Source of the DNA: UMGS1696 sp964621755
Lineage (GTDB): Bacteria; Bacillota; Clostridia; Oscillospirales; CAG-272
Assembly: GCA_964621755.1 (NCBI GenBank)
Contig: CAZUPI010000001.1
Coordinates: 1-64,000, forward strand
Length of the DNA stretch: 64,000 bases
Direction of reading: 5' to 3'
Shown here: positions 34,403 through 43,919 of the stretch, piece by piece
How positions within the stretch are numbered: position 1 is the stretch's first letter
Layout of the letters: every line of letters starts with the position of its first letter
Made by a program: the position numbers and the translations under genes
The notes under the pieces: generated by a model
What the model saw: only the letters and a program-made list of their open reading frames with translations
What the model was told of the DNA's origin: nothing
Database searches by the model: none

Positions 34403-35173
34403 TTATTTCCGGATTTTTTTTCGGATGAGAGTGGCGGCGGCAAGACATAAGATTGCGACGGCAAGCATAATGGTGCATAGAGCGTTTATCTTCGGCGACA
34501 GCCCGGTCTTGATTTGCGTGTATACCTTAATCGGAAGGGTATTGACCGAAACACCGGTGACAAAAATGCTGATGATGACGTCGTCAAAGCTCATGGCAAA
34601 GGAAAAAAACACGCCCGAGATGATGGCAGGGGATATCATAGGTAAAGTCACGGTAAAAAACGCAGTCATCCGCCCCGCGCCGAGATCCCGCGCCGCCTCG
34701 ATGGCGGAAGAATCCAGTCCCTCAAGACATGCGGCAACTTCTGTATAAATATAAGGGATACAGAAGGCTGTGTGGGCGATGACGAGGGTCAGCATACCGA
34801 ACGGCAGATTGAGAAGGGAAAAGAACGCCAGAAAAATCATGCCTAAGACGATTTCCGGAATGATTAAAGGAAGTAAGGCCAATTTTTCGACGGCGCCTTT
34901 TAACGGAAGACTGGAGCGATTCATACCGATTGCCGCCGCGGTCGCGATAACAGCGGCAAGCAGGGACGCCGTAACTCCTAGAAAAATGGAATTTTCGAGT
35001 GCTTCGAGAATCGAGTCGTCCCGGAAAAGCTCTGCGTACCACTTCAGCGAAAAGCCGTCCCATTTTGACGACAGCTTGCTTTCATTGAAAGAATACACAA
35101 TAACGACCAGAATCGGCAGATACGTAAGGACGGTCATCAGAAGGGGGTAAATGAAATGTGTTTTTTTCTTCAT
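34403..35173 (-). CDS. potC: Spermidine/putrescine ABC transporter permease
   Basis: This 256-residue inner-membrane permease has six helices. The cytoplasmic EAA loop that docks the ATPase reads EAARDLGAGRMTAFFTVTLP at about residue 155. It starts six bases after the potB stop. It pairs with PotB to form the channel. Confidence 0.93.
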   Translation of the reverse strand: MKKKTHFIYPLLMTVLTYLPILVVIVYSFNESKLSSKWDGFSLKWYAELFRDDSILEALENSIFLGVTASLLAAVIATAAAIGMNRSSLPLKGAVEKLALLPLIIPEIVLGMIFLAFFSLLNLPFGMLTLVIAHTAFCIPYIYTEVAACLEGLDSSAIEAARDLGAGRMTAFFTVTLPMISPAIISGVFFSFAMSFDDVIISIFVTGVSVNTLPIKVYTQIKTGLSPKINALCTIMLAVAILCLAAATLIRKKIRK

Positions 35174-35179
35174 ACTTGC

Positions 35180-36013
35180 TCACGACCTCCGTTTCTTCAT
35201 CAAAATTCCGCACACGACGCCGGTCAGAAGCATCAAAGCAACGGATAAAGCAGCCGCAAACGGCTGATTATGCGCGCGCATGAGCTGTTCTTCAATCAAG
35301 CTGCCGATGAGGACCACCTTATTCCCGCCAAGTATAGACGCGATAAAGAACAATCCCATCGACGGGATGAAGGTGAGAATAATTCCCGTTTTGAGCCCCG
35401 GCATGGTAAGCGGAAGGGTGACGGACCAAAAGGCACGAAAGCGTCCCGCACCGAGGTCACGCGCCGCTTCGACGAGGGTCAAATCGAGTTTTTCCGCCAC
35501 TTGATACACGGACATAAACATAAACGGAAGGAGCACGTATATCATACCCACGACGACAGTCGGGTAAGTATACAGGAGTTTAAGAGGTTCTTTTGTGATA
35601 TGCAGTCCCATCAACAAAAGGTCGAGAAGCCCGTTTGCACGAAAGATGATAATCCAGCCGCACAGTCTGAGCAGAGAATTGACGAAATAAGGTATCATCT
35701 GCGCGGTGCGGAAAAATCGTGCGTATTTCCGCGGCAATAACGCGGTGATAAGCCCGAAAGGGTACCCGAGGACGATGACGGCCACGGTGGAAATCACTGC
35801 CAATTTTAAGGATTCCACAAAGGTGTTGAAGTAAACTTCATCGAAGATTTTGCAGTAATTTTCAATGGTAAAAGCGTTCGCGAAGCTGAAGCCGTCGCGC
35901 GTCATAAACGACAAGGCAATCATGTAGACAAGCGGACCCGCGACAAAAACGAGGGAAAACAGATACATGGGAAGTACGGCGAGGTTGGCGGCGCGTTTGT
36001 TTTTTTTGGTCAT
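35180..36013 (-). CDS. potB: Spermidine/putrescine ABC transporter permease
   Basis: This 277-residue membrane permease has six helices. The EAA loop is EAARDLGAGRFRAFWSVTLP at about residue 180. Its ATG overlaps the potA stop codon by four bases (ATGA), which points to translational coupling. Confidence 0.93.
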   Translation of the reverse strand: MTKKNKRAANLAVLPMYLFSLVFVAGPLVYMIALSFMTRDGFSFANAFTIENYCKIFDEVYFNTFVESLKLAVISTVAVIVLGYPFGLITALLPRKYARFFRTAQMIPYFVNSLLRLCGWIIIFRANGLLDLLLMGLHITKEPLKLLYTYPTVVVGMIYVLLPFMFMSVYQVAEKLDLTLVEAARDLGAGRFRAFWSVTLPLTMPGLKTGIILTFIPSMGLFFIASILGGNKVVLIGSLIEEQLMRAHNQPFAAALSVALMLLTGVVCGILMKKRRS

Positions 36014-37101
36014 GGCGTGTCACCCTCGCAAATCACAGCGGCCATCGGCGGGATAACGCAGCGGACAGCGTCGCCCTGCTTGACGGACGTATCGAGCCCG
36101 TACCGCATTGCGGTAATTTTGGTTCCCGCGCAGTCGAATGTCAGGCGCATGACGCCGCCCGTGAAGGTCAAACCGGACACGGTTCCTTCAATGGCTGCAC
36201 CGTCCGCACCGGCATGGTCTGTCAGAATTTTGATTTTCTCCCCACGCAGGGCGGCGTGAACCATATCGCCCGCGCTGTATTTTTTACCACAACGTCGGGC
36301 GGTCAGCTGGGTACCGCCGAAATCAACAATCGCCGCGCTGTCGTCCACTTCTTTTACAAACGTGCAGGGCAAAACATTTGCTTCCCCGACGAATCTGGCG
36401 ACATAGACAGATTTGGGACTATCGTAAATTTCCGGCGGGGTGCCGAGCTGCACAAAATTCCCGTCCCGCATCACGGCAATCCGGTCGGACATATTGAGCG
36501 CTTCCTCCTGGTCGTGGGTGATGTAGATAAAAGTGATGCCGAGCGTTTGCTGCATCCGTTTTAATTCGGTCTGCATCTGCCGCCGCAGGTTCAAATCAAG
36601 GGCGCCGAGGGGTTCGTCCAGCAAGAGAACGCGCGGCTTTGCAACCACCGCACGGGCGATGGCGATACGCTGCTTCTGTCCGCCGGACAGGGCGGAAGGG
36701 TACCGTCGTTCGTACCCGCTCATCCGCACAAGCGTAAGTGCGTCGGCGACTTTTTGCTTTATCTCCGCTTTCGGAGCGTGGGCGATTTTCAAAGAATACG
36801 CGACATTATCGAAAACGTTCATATGGGGGAACAGCGCATAGCTTTGGAAGACGGTATTCACGGCACGCAGATTGGGTTCCATTCGCGTCACATCCACGCC
36901 GTCGAGGATAATCTGTCCGGCGTCTGCTTCTTCGAGACCGCAGATAATCCGCAAAAGCGTAGTCTTTCCGCACCCCGACGAACCGAGAACGGTCAAAAAC
37001 TCCCCTCTCGCTACGTCAAACGAAAGGTCACGAATCACCGACGTCTCCCCAAAGGATTTTGAAATCCCGCGCACCTCAAGAATATTCCCGCCGCTTCCCA
37101 T
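36010..37101 (-). CDS. potA: Polyamine ABC transporter ATP-binding protein
   Basis: This 363-residue ATPase energises PotBC. Walker A is GSSGCGKTT near residue 40, the signature is LSGGQKQRIAIARAV, and Walker B is VLLLDEPLGALD. A C-terminal TOBE-type regulatory domain covers about residues 240-360. The ATG at 37101 is preferred over the upstream TTG at 37122, because GGGGAG lies six bases before the ATG and the TTG has no site. Confidence 0.93.
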   Translation of the reverse strand: MGSGGNILEVRGISKSFGETSVIRDLSFDVARGEFLTVLGSSGCGKTTLLRIICGLEEADAGQIILDGVDVTRMEPNLRAVNTVFQSYALFPHMNVFDNVAYSLKIAHAPKAEIKQKVADALTLVRMSGYERRYPSALSGGQKQRIAIARAVVAKPRVLLLDEPLGALDLNLRRQMQTELKRMQQTLGITFIYITHDQEEALNMSDRIAVMRDGNFVQLGTPPEIYDSPKSVYVARFVGEANVLPCTFVKEVDDSAAIVDFGGTQLTARRCGKKYSAGDMVHAALRGEKIKILTDHAGADGAAIEGTVSGLTFTGGVMRLTFDCAGTKITAMRYGLDTSVKQGDAVRCVIPPMAAVICEGDTP

Positions 37102-37134
37102 CCGCAGCTCCCCCAAATCCAATTTTATGCCTAT

Positions 37135-37163
37135 ATATTACCACAAGATTGTTAATATGTCAA
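37135..37163 (-). promoter_or_regulatory. Promoter of potABCD
   Basis: TTGACA (37163-37158), a 17-bp spacer and TAATAT (37140-37135) on the minus strand. Confidence 0.75.
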
Positions 37164-37371
37164 TTATTAAAAATATATAAATAGGATTTAAAAATCCAAG
37201 TTTTATGTCCTCTTTGGGGCGGGGGATTTAATATAGGATAGAGCGCCTGCAGCGTCATGAAATTCTTGTCAGGGAAGCCTGCAAAAAAGCCCCCGTATTC
37301 CTAAAATCCCACAAATTTCTACATTAATATTAGCAAATTCCAGTTTGTCGATATTTGTTCAAAAAAAAACT

Positions 37372-37400
37372 TTGATTTTTTATATATTTTCATGTATGAT
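37372..37400 (+). promoter_or_regulatory. Promoter of the activase/dehydratase pair
   Basis: TTGATT (37372-37377), a 17-bp spacer and TATGAT (37395-37400). Confidence 0.65.
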
Positions 37401-37466
37401 ATAGACTGACATGATATCTCATACATTGTGAGTTTGCATAGCTTATATAAAGGATGGTGCGAAAAT

Positions 37467-40421
37467 TTGGAAAAAAACGCACTTTTGAATAAATCGACTG
37501 CCATTGGAATTGACGTTGGGTCCACGACCGCTAAAATCGCAGTCATGCGGAAGGGGGAAATCGTTTATCAGCGGTATGAACGCCACTATTCGAAAATCCG
37601 CGAAACGCTGACCGCGCTTATCCGCGACGCCGGAGAGATTGTCGGCGACGAGAGCTTTACCGCCGCAATGTCCGGCTCCGCGGGACTTGGTCTCGCAAGC
37701 GCCGCCGGAATCCCGTTCGTACAGGAAGTATGGGCTACCGGCGAGGTTATCCGCCGCATTGAACCGGATACTTCTGCTGTTATCGAGCTCGGCGGCGAGG
37801 ACGCCAAAATCATCTTTTTCGACGGCGGCTGCGACGAGCGTATGAACGGTACATGCGCGGGCGGTACCGGCGCATTCATCGACCAGATGGCCTCCCTTCT
37901 CGACGTCACCCCCGACGAGCTTGACGAACTGTCTTTGCAGCATCAGAAAATCTATCCTATCGCCTCGCGCTGCGGCGTATTCGCAAAATCCGACGTACAG
38001 CCGCTGCTCAATCAGGGCGCGGCAAAGGCTGATGTGGCAGCGAGCATCTATCAAGCGGTCGTCAACCAGACCATCGCCGGACTCGCGCAGGGACGCAAAA
38101 TCGAAGGACGCGTGATGTTCCTCGGCGGTCCCTTGTACTTCTGCAAAGGACTGCGGGAACGTTTCATCGATACGCTGAAGCTCTCGCCGGAAAACGCTAT
38201 TTTCCCCGAATACGCGCGAATCGCGGTCTCACTCGGCGCGGCGCTGTATTCCGAGTCTGCGTGCGATACGACATTTACCGTGGAGTCCCTTCTCCACGCC
38301 ATTGAAAACGCAAAAATCACCTCCACATCGGCACGGACTGAGCCTCTGTTTAAAGATGAGGCAGAGTACCGTGCGTTTGTTGCGCGCCATGCCGCCGCTG
38401 CCGTCGAAGAAGCATCGCTGGACGACTACAGCGGAGACGCTTACCTCGGCGTCGACTGCGGCAGCACCACCACCAAGCTGACGTTAATCGGCGACGACTG
38501 CCGGATTTTATATAAATACTACGACTCCAACCACGGGAATCCGGTCGAAATCGTGCGCACACAGCTCATAGAAATCTATAAAAAATGCAGCGGACGTGTA
38601 AAAATCAAATCGTCCGCTGTCACCGGATACGGGGAAGACCTCATCCGCCACGCACTCGGTGTGGACCACGGTATCGTCGAAACCGTCGCGCACTATACCG
38701 CCGCTAAGTATTTTAAACCCGACGTCGATTTCATCCTCGATATCGGCGGACAGGATATCAAGTGCTTCCGTATCCGCAACGGCGCGGTCGACAGTATCAT
38801 GCTGAACGAAGCGTGCTCGTCCGGATGCGGCTCGTTCATCGAAACGTTTGCACGCGGGATGCACTACACACCGGAGGAATTCGCCAAAAAAGGATTGTTC
38901 GCAAACGCGCCGGTGAATCTCGGCAGCCGCTGCACCGTTTTCATGAACTCACAGGTCAAGCAGTCCCAAAAGGATGGCGCGACGGTTGAAGATATCTCCG
39001 CCGGACTGTCACAGAGCGTCGTGAAAAATGCAATCTATAAGGTCATCCGCGCCCATTCGCCCGACGAGCTCGGACAAAACATCGTTGTACAGGGCGGGAC
39101 GTTCCTCAACGACGCGGTGCTCCGTGCGTTCGAGCGTGAAATCGGGCGGGACGTCATCCGTCCGGCCATCGCGGGACTCATGGGTGCGTACGGCGCGTCT
39201 CTTTACGCCAAAGCGCACGTTCCGGAAAAATCAAAGCTCATCGCCGCAGAAAATCTCGAACACTTTACGCATACCTCCAAAACCACAACCTGCCGCGGAT
39301 GCACGAACCATTGTCTGCTGACTGTCAACACCTTCAGCAACGGGGAGCGGTTCATCTCCGGAAACAAATGCGAAAAGGGCGCGGGACTGGCGAACGAAAC
39401 CGCAGACGTGCCGAATCTGCACGAATATAAACGCAGCAAGCTGCTGTCAATCTGCCCTGACAAAGTGCCGGAAAAAATCAGCAGGCGCGGTCTTATCGGC
39501 TTCCCAATGGCGCTGGGCATGTTCGAGCTGCTCCCTTTATGGCACGGAATTTTTGAATCCCTCGGCTTCACAACTGTCATCTCCGGCGGATCCACACGAC
39601 ACACCTATGAACTCGGACACTTCTCCATCCCGTCCGATACCGCATGTTATCCGGCAAAAATCATGCACGGACACATCGAACAGCTTTCCGCGATGGGAAT
39701 CGATACCATCTTTTATCCCAGACTGACGTGGAACATCGACGAGCACGACAGCGACAATTACTACAACTGTCCTGTAGTTGCTTACTACAGCGAACTTTTG
39801 CAGGGAAACATGGACGTCCTGCATGGAAAGCGGTTTTTGTACCCTTACCTCAGCATAAACGACAAGAAGGAGCTTGCGCGTGAGCTGTACGGTGAATTGA
39901 AGAAGCACTACAACGTAACAAAGTCGGAGGTGCGCGCGGCGGTCGAAGCGGGATTTACGGAATACCACGCGTATATGGATGATATCGCGGCGGAAGGCGA
40001 GCGTGCAGTCAAGTGGGCAAGAGAGCATGGAAAGCCTATCATGATACTTGCCGGACGGCCGTATCACGCCGACGCAGAAATCGGTCACGGCATCGACAAG
40101 CTGGCGGTCTCGCTCGGCTTTGTGGTGGTGTCGGAGGATTCCGTGTACCGTCTTGCGGAGACGCCGGACGTACACGTTCTGAACCAATGGACCTACCACG
40201 CACGTCTCTATCGCAGCGCCGTCTTCGCATCGCAGAATAAGGACATCCAGCTTGTGCAACTTGTCTCCTTCGGCTGCGGTGTCGACGCCATCACGACCGA
40301 CGAAGTGAAACGAATTCTCGAGAGCGCCGGAAAATACTATACGCAAATCAAGATTGATGAGATTACAAATCTCGGCGCCGTAAAAATCCGCCTCCGCAGC
40401 CTCGCGGCGGTGATAGAATGA
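37467..40421 (+). CDS. 2-hydroxyacyl-CoA dehydratase activase, tandem BadF/HgdC domains plus DUF2229
   Basis: This 984-residue iron-sulfur ATPase has two ASKHA domains. The first (about 10-270) begins GIDVGSTTAKIAV, and its cluster-type cysteines lie in GTCAGGTG and SRCGVF. The second (about 325-590) begins GVDCGSTTTKLT, with the matching cysteines in SSGCGSF and SRCTVF. A Cys-rich segment at about 640-670 (TCRGCTNHC then NKCEKG) leads into a DUF2229-type domain with further cysteines. In this family ATP hydrolysis drives low-potential electron transfer to a dehydratase or related Fe-S enzyme. The start is TTG at 37467 with AGGATGG upstream; an in-frame GTG at 37428 is the alternative. The next gene encodes the matching C-terminal dehydratase-like part. 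Confidence 0.85.
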   Translation: MEKNALLNKSTAIGIDVGSTTAKIAVMRKGEIVYQRYERHYSKIRETLTALIRDAGEIVGDESFTAAMSGSAGLGLASAAGIPFVQEVWATGEVIRRIEPDTSAVIELGGEDAKIIFFDGGCDERMNGTCAGGTGAFIDQMASLLDVTPDELDELSLQHQKIYPIASRCGVFAKSDVQPLLNQGAAKADVAASIYQAVVNQTIAGLAQGRKIEGRVMFLGGPLYFCKGLRERFIDTLKLSPENAIFPEYARIAVSLGAALYSESACDTTFTVESLLHAIENAKITSTSARTEPLFKDEAEYRAFVARHAAAAVEEASLDDYSGDAYLGVDCGSTTTKLTLIGDDCRILYKYYDSNHGNPVEIVRTQLIEIYKKCSGRVKIKSSAVTGYGEDLIRHALGVDHGIVETVAHYTAAKYFKPDVDFILDIGGQDIKCFRIRNGAVDSIMLNEACSSGCGSFIETFARGMHYTPEEFAKKGLFANAPVNLGSRCTVFMNSQVKQSQKDGATVEDISAGLSQSVVKNAIYKVIRAHSPDELGQNIVVQGGTFLNDAVLRAFEREIGRDVIRPAIAGLMGAYGASLYAKAHVPEKSKLIAAENLEHFTHTSKTTTCRGCTNHCLLTVNTFSNGERFISGNKCEKGAGLANETADVPNLHEYKRSKLLSICPDKVPEKISRRGLIGFPMALGMFELLPLWHGIFESLGFTTVISGGSTRHTYELGHFSIPSDTACYPAKIMHGHIEQLSAMGIDTIFYPRLTWNIDEHDSDNYYNCPVVAYYSELLQGNMDVLHGKRFLYPYLSINDKKELARELYGELKKHYNVTKSEVRAAVEAGFTEYHAYMDDIAAEGERAVKWAREHGKPIMILAGRPYHADAEIGHGIDKLAVSLGFVVVSEDSVYRLAETPDVHVLNQWTYHARLYRSAVFASQNKDIQLVQLVSFGCGVDAITTDEVKRILESAGKYYTQIKIDEITNLGAVKIRLRSLAAVIE

Positions 40422-40511
40422 GAAAACGCACTCCTCCGCAAAACTTCCAGACAAATGAGAGAATAAAGTTCAATGCAGATTTAACAAGATTATGCAAGGA
40501 TTAAATATAGA

Positions 40512-41774
40512 ATGAATAAGAATTACGTTCAGTTTACGGAAGACATGAAAGAAACGCATACTCTGTTTATTCCGAACATGCTTCCGATACACTTCCGGCT
40601 CATCAAGCGTGTGCTGGAGAATTACGGCTATAAGGCGGTCCTATTGGAGACAACCGGACCTCAGATTGCGGAAACGGGACTCAAGTATGTCCACAACGAC
40701 ACATGCTATCCCGCCATTCTCGTAATTGGGCAGATGCTCGACGCGCTTCAGTCCGGGAAATACGACCCGCACAAGGTCGCGCTCCTGCTGTTCCAGACCG
40801 GCGGCGGATGCCGTGCATCAAATTACGTCTCCCTTATGCGCAAGGCCCTGATTAATGCCGGAATGGAGTATGTGCCGGTAATTCCGCTTGGCTTCTCCGG
40901 CATTGAATCCCATCCGGGCTTCCCGAATTCCATGGCGATGTATTACCATATGGCTTACGGGGTCCTCTACGGCGACCTTCTGATGGCCCTCGTCAATCAG
41001 ATCCGCTCGGTTGAAGTCCATCGCGGCGACGCGGCGGCTCTGTGCGACCAGTGGGCAGACAAACTCGTCGAGGAGCTGAAATCCATGTACATCAGCTACG
41101 CGAAGGTGAAGAAAAATTACCGCGCTATCATCCGCGACTTTGCGAAAATTCCGCGGGAGAAGAAAAATCCGGTCAAGGTCGGCGTCGTCGGGGAAATTTA
41201 TGTAAAATACTCCCCGCTGGGGAACAATAATCTCGAGAGCTTTCTGGTATCCGAGGGAGCGGAAGTTGTCGTCCCCGGCCTTCTCGACTTCTTCAACTAC
41301 TGCGTGTACAACGGAATCATGGACTTCGAACTGTACCGTCGCGGTCCCATCAAGCAGTACCTGAACCGCTTCGCGTATAAATTCCTCTGCCGCAAACAGG
41401 CGGATATCATCGCCGCAATCAAAGAGGAAGGGTCCTTCCGTCCCATGACTCCCTTTTCCCATACAGTCGAGCTGGCAAAGGGATTCATCGGTCACGGAAC
41501 GAAAATGGGCGAAGGTTGGCTTCTGGCTGCGGAAATGCTCGAACTTGCGGATTCCGGCGTGATGAATATCGTCTGCACACAGCCCTTCGGGTGCCTGCCG
41601 AACCACATCTGCGGCAAGGGCATGATGAAACCGATAAAAGAAAAAATCCCGGGTGCGAACATTGTGGCAATCGACTACGATGCGGGAGCGTCGGCGGTGA
41701 ATCAGGAAAACCGCCTGAAACTGATGCTGTCGGCGGCTAAAAGGGACGTCGGCGTTTCGTCGGCTCAAAAATAG
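40512..41774 (+). CDS. 2-hydroxyacyl-CoA dehydratase-like Fe-S protein (partner of activase)
   Basis: This 420-residue protein resembles the HGD-D type segment that in many clostridia forms the C-terminal third of one long activase-related polypeptide. Conserved cysteines lie in NDTCYPAILVIGQ near residue 70, GGGCRASNY near 100 and CTQPFGCLPNHICGKG near 355. It lies 90 bp after the activase with its own AAGGA ribosome binding site, and the gap contains no remnant of a continuous frame. The true substrate is unknown. Related long proteins include reductases for double-cubane cluster enzymes, so it need not be a hydroxyacyl-CoA dehydratase. Confidence 0.75.
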   Translation: MNKNYVQFTEDMKETHTLFIPNMLPIHFRLIKRVLENYGYKAVLLETTGPQIAETGLKYVHNDTCYPAILVIGQMLDALQSGKYDPHKVALLLFQTGGGCRASNYVSLMRKALINAGMEYVPVIPLGFSGIESHPGFPNSMAMYYHMAYGVLYGDLLMALVNQIRSVEVHRGDAAALCDQWADKLVEELKSMYISYAKVKKNYRAIIRDFAKIPREKKNPVKVGVVGEIYVKYSPLGNNNLESFLVSEGAEVVVPGLLDFFNYCVYNGIMDFELYRRGPIKQYLNRFAYKFLCRKQADIIAAIKEEGSFRPMTPFSHTVELAKGFIGHGTKMGEGWLLAAEMLELADSGVMNIVCTQPFGCLPNHICGKGMMKPIKEKIPGANIVAIDYDAGASAVNQENRLKLMLSAAKRDVGVSSAQK

Positions 41775-41827
41775 TTCCAATTTTTTTAATTTTTTTACTG
41801 TCATAAGTAAAAATTTTCCGACAGTCC

Positions 41828-41856
41828 TTGTATCGGGATTCCTTTTCAGGTATAAT
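41828..41856 (+). promoter_or_regulatory. Promoter of the acyl-CoA ligase gene
   Basis: TTGTAT (41828-41833), a 17-bp spacer and TATAAT (41851-41856). Confidence 0.75.
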
Positions 41857-41943
41857 GAAAAAAAATTTAAATTCGTATCATATGAATATAAGTTTTTGGG
41901 GAAAACTTCACCTCACGATACCCAAAATATATTGGAGATAACT

Positions 41944-43677
41944 ATGAAGAAACAATATAAGGTCAGAAATCACAAAAAGTCTGACCGTATCTACACACCC
42001 GTTTCCGACTGCGCCGACTTTTACGACTCGCTGACTTCCCACGCCGACCGGACCATTTTTGCATGGAAAGAAAAAGGAGCCGACCATCAGCTATCCTACG
42101 GCGAATTTGCAACTCTTGTACATGATTTTTCGCTCGGTCTTACCGAAACGTTCGGTCAGAACGCACGGCGGGTTGTCGCAGTTATCGGCGAGACCTCGCC
42201 CTACTGGATTGCCGCATACCTGGGAATTATTTCCTCCGGCAACGTTGCGCTTCCCATGGACAGGGAGCTTGACCCCGCTGAAATCGCAAAATTCCTCGAC
42301 GTCTCGGACGCCGTCGCGGTTGTATATTCGGCTACATTTAATGAAGTATTCCCCGAAATGGCAAAGGTCCACCGCACGCTGAATCTGCTCATCCCTATGG
42401 ATGCGGAAGAAAGCGACAGCGAAGGAGAACAGGCGGGCAAACCTGCCACTCTCTCCTACGACCAGGTACTCCTGCGGGGACGTGCCAGCGAGCTTTTGTT
42501 CACACCGGACGCCGACAAGGAACGCATGGCGGAAATCCTGTTTACGTCAGGCACGACGGGGTCGTCGAAATGCGTTATGCTGTGTCAACGGAACATTTTC
42601 TCGGTCGTTACCTCCGCGTGCGCGTCAGTTGACTTCAATAAAGATGATGTTCTGGTGTCGGTTCTTCCGCTGCACCACACCTACGAGCTGGCCTGCACCC
42701 TCGCCGCGTGCAACTACGGCTGCAAAATCTGCATCAACGACTCACTGCGGCACGTACTCAAAAACTTCAAGGAGTATCAGCCGACCGCGCTTGTTCTGGT
42801 ACCGTTGTTCGTAACGACGATGTACAAGAAAATTCAGTCGGAGGCGCACCGTTCCGGAAAGGATAAAATTCTGGCAGTCGGTACCAAAATCGCACACTAC
42901 CTGAGTTTCCTCGGCATTGACATGAGTGAAAAGCTGTTCAGCGACGTGCGCGAAGCGTTCGGCGGCAGACTGGAAAAAATCATCTCGGGCGGCGCAGCGC
43001 TGAATCCGGAGATGATTGAAATATTTGAGTCGTTCGGCATCTCGATTTACGAGGGCTACGGCATTACAGAATGTGCGCCGCTGGTAGCGGTAACGCCGTA
43101 CTACAAGCGTAAATGCGGCTCGGTCGGACCGGCTGTGCCGTGCTGCAAGGTCCGCATCTCGGGCGTTGAGACAAACGAGCAGGGCTACATCTCGGGCGAA
43201 ATTCAAGTACAGGGCGAGAACGTCATGCTCGGCTACATGGCGAACTACGAAGCGAACGCAACGGCCTTCACAGACGATGGATGGTTCCGCACGGGAGACG
43301 TAGGATACATGGACAACGAAGGCTACATTTACATCACAGGTCGTCAGAAATCGGTCATCGTTCTTGACAACGGCAAAAACGTTTTCCCGGAGGAAATCGA
43401 AGAATACCTCGAGGGCATTGACGCCATCTGCGAATCGGTAGTTGTAGGGCGCACGGATGAAGAATCCTCCGAAACAAAGCTTGTTGCGGTTATCTATCCT
43501 TCATACGACAAGTACCCTGACCTCAGCGAAAATGAAATCCGCGCGGAGATTCAGAAGCAAATCACCGCTCTCAACAAGCGGCTCCCTTCGTTCAAACAAA
43601 TCCACAAGCTCGAATTCCGCAAAGTTGGATTCGAAAAGACGACGACAAAGAAAATAAAGAGACATTTGGTCAAATAA
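41944..43677 (+). CDS. AMP-forming acyl-CoA synthetase (long-chain type)
   Basis: This 577-residue member of the adenylate-forming superfamily activates a carboxylic acid as acyl-AMP and then acyl-CoA. The P-loop motif is ILFTSGTTGSSK near residue 200. The A5-type motif is YEGYGITECAPLV near 375, the A7-type motif is DGWFRTGDVG near 445, and the catalytic lysine lies near the end (KTTTKKIKR). The sequence fits the long-chain fatty acid class, but chain length cannot be fixed from sequence. The start at 41944 is chosen because TTGGAGATA lies upstream; an in-frame ATG at 41896 has none. It follows the dehydratase pair but has its own promoter. Confidence 0.9.
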   Translation: MKKQYKVRNHKKSDRIYTPVSDCADFYDSLTSHADRTIFAWKEKGADHQLSYGEFATLVHDFSLGLTETFGQNARRVVAVIGETSPYWIAAYLGIISSGNVALPMDRELDPAEIAKFLDVSDAVAVVYSATFNEVFPEMAKVHRTLNLLIPMDAEESDSEGEQAGKPATLSYDQVLLRGRASELLFTPDADKERMAEILFTSGTTGSSKCVMLCQRNIFSVVTSACASVDFNKDDVLVSVLPLHHTYELACTLAACNYGCKICINDSLRHVLKNFKEYQPTALVLVPLFVTTMYKKIQSEAHRSGKDKILAVGTKIAHYLSFLGIDMSEKLFSDVREAFGGRLEKIISGGAALNPEMIEIFESFGISIYEGYGITECAPLVAVTPYYKRKCGSVGPAVPCCKVRISGVETNEQGYISGEIQVQGENVMLGYMANYEANATAFTDDGWFRTGDVGYMDNEGYIYITGRQKSVIVLDNGKNVFPEEIEEYLEGIDAICESVVVGRTDEESSETKLVAVIYPSYDKYPDLSENEIRAEIQKQITALNKRLPSFKQIHKLEFRKVGFEKTTTKKIKRHLVK

Positions 43678-43709
43678 TAATTTCTAATGCTCGTGTAACG
43701 TGAGTGGGA

Positions 43710-43743
43710 CGGGGAGATGCTTTCTTCATAAAGCGCCTCCCCG
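43710..43743. terminator. Imperfect dispersed-family hairpin
   Basis: CGGGGAG (43710-43716) and CTCCCCG (43737-43743) pair, with GCTTT/AAAGC further in. It ends the acyl-CoA ligase transcript. Confidence 0.65.
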
Positions 43744-43756
43744 CGTCTATTTGCTC

Positions 43757-43785
43757 TTGACAATCACCTATCGGCGTGGTATAAT
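43757..43785 (+). promoter_or_regulatory. Perfect-consensus promoter of the ECF S-component gene
   Basis: TTGACA (43757-43762), a 17-bp spacer and TATAAT (43780-43785) match the consensus exactly. Confidence 0.9.
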
Positions 43786-43791
43786 AAGGTT

Positions 43792-43910
43792 GCGGCTGTA
43801 GCCGTGTGGAGAGATACTTGAAGGTGTCCGTAAACGGCAGGATGTGTCCTGCTTTTTCGTGGCTCCTTTTTTTGTTGTCACGGAATCCCCCTGCAAAATA
43901 TACATTCTGA
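43792..43910 (+). promoter_or_regulatory. Structured 5' leader, candidate riboswitch or attenuator
   Basis: The leader is about 130 nt. It contains a CGGC/GCCG stem near its start, a CCG/CGG stem and a terminator-like hairpin: GCAGGA (43837-43842), loop TGTG, TCCTGC (43847-43852), then TTTTTC. A second T-run of seven (43867-43873) follows CTCC (43863-43866), which could pair with GGAG (43808-43811). Alternative pairings are therefore possible. It precedes a vitamin-type ECF S-component, the kind of gene often under riboswitch control. It does not match any riboswitch consensus that I remember. Confidence 0.45.
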
Positions 43911-43919
43911 GGTGCTACT

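Larger units (their letters stand above)
37102..37466. other. Divergent intergenic region between potA and the activase gene
   Basis: This 365-bp gap has no gene that I can support. It holds promoters at both ends. In the middle is an imperfect palindrome (37223-37238 with 37299-37310) enclosing two direct copies of GCCTGCA (37245-37251 and 37277-37283). Its role is unknown. Confidence 0.6.
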
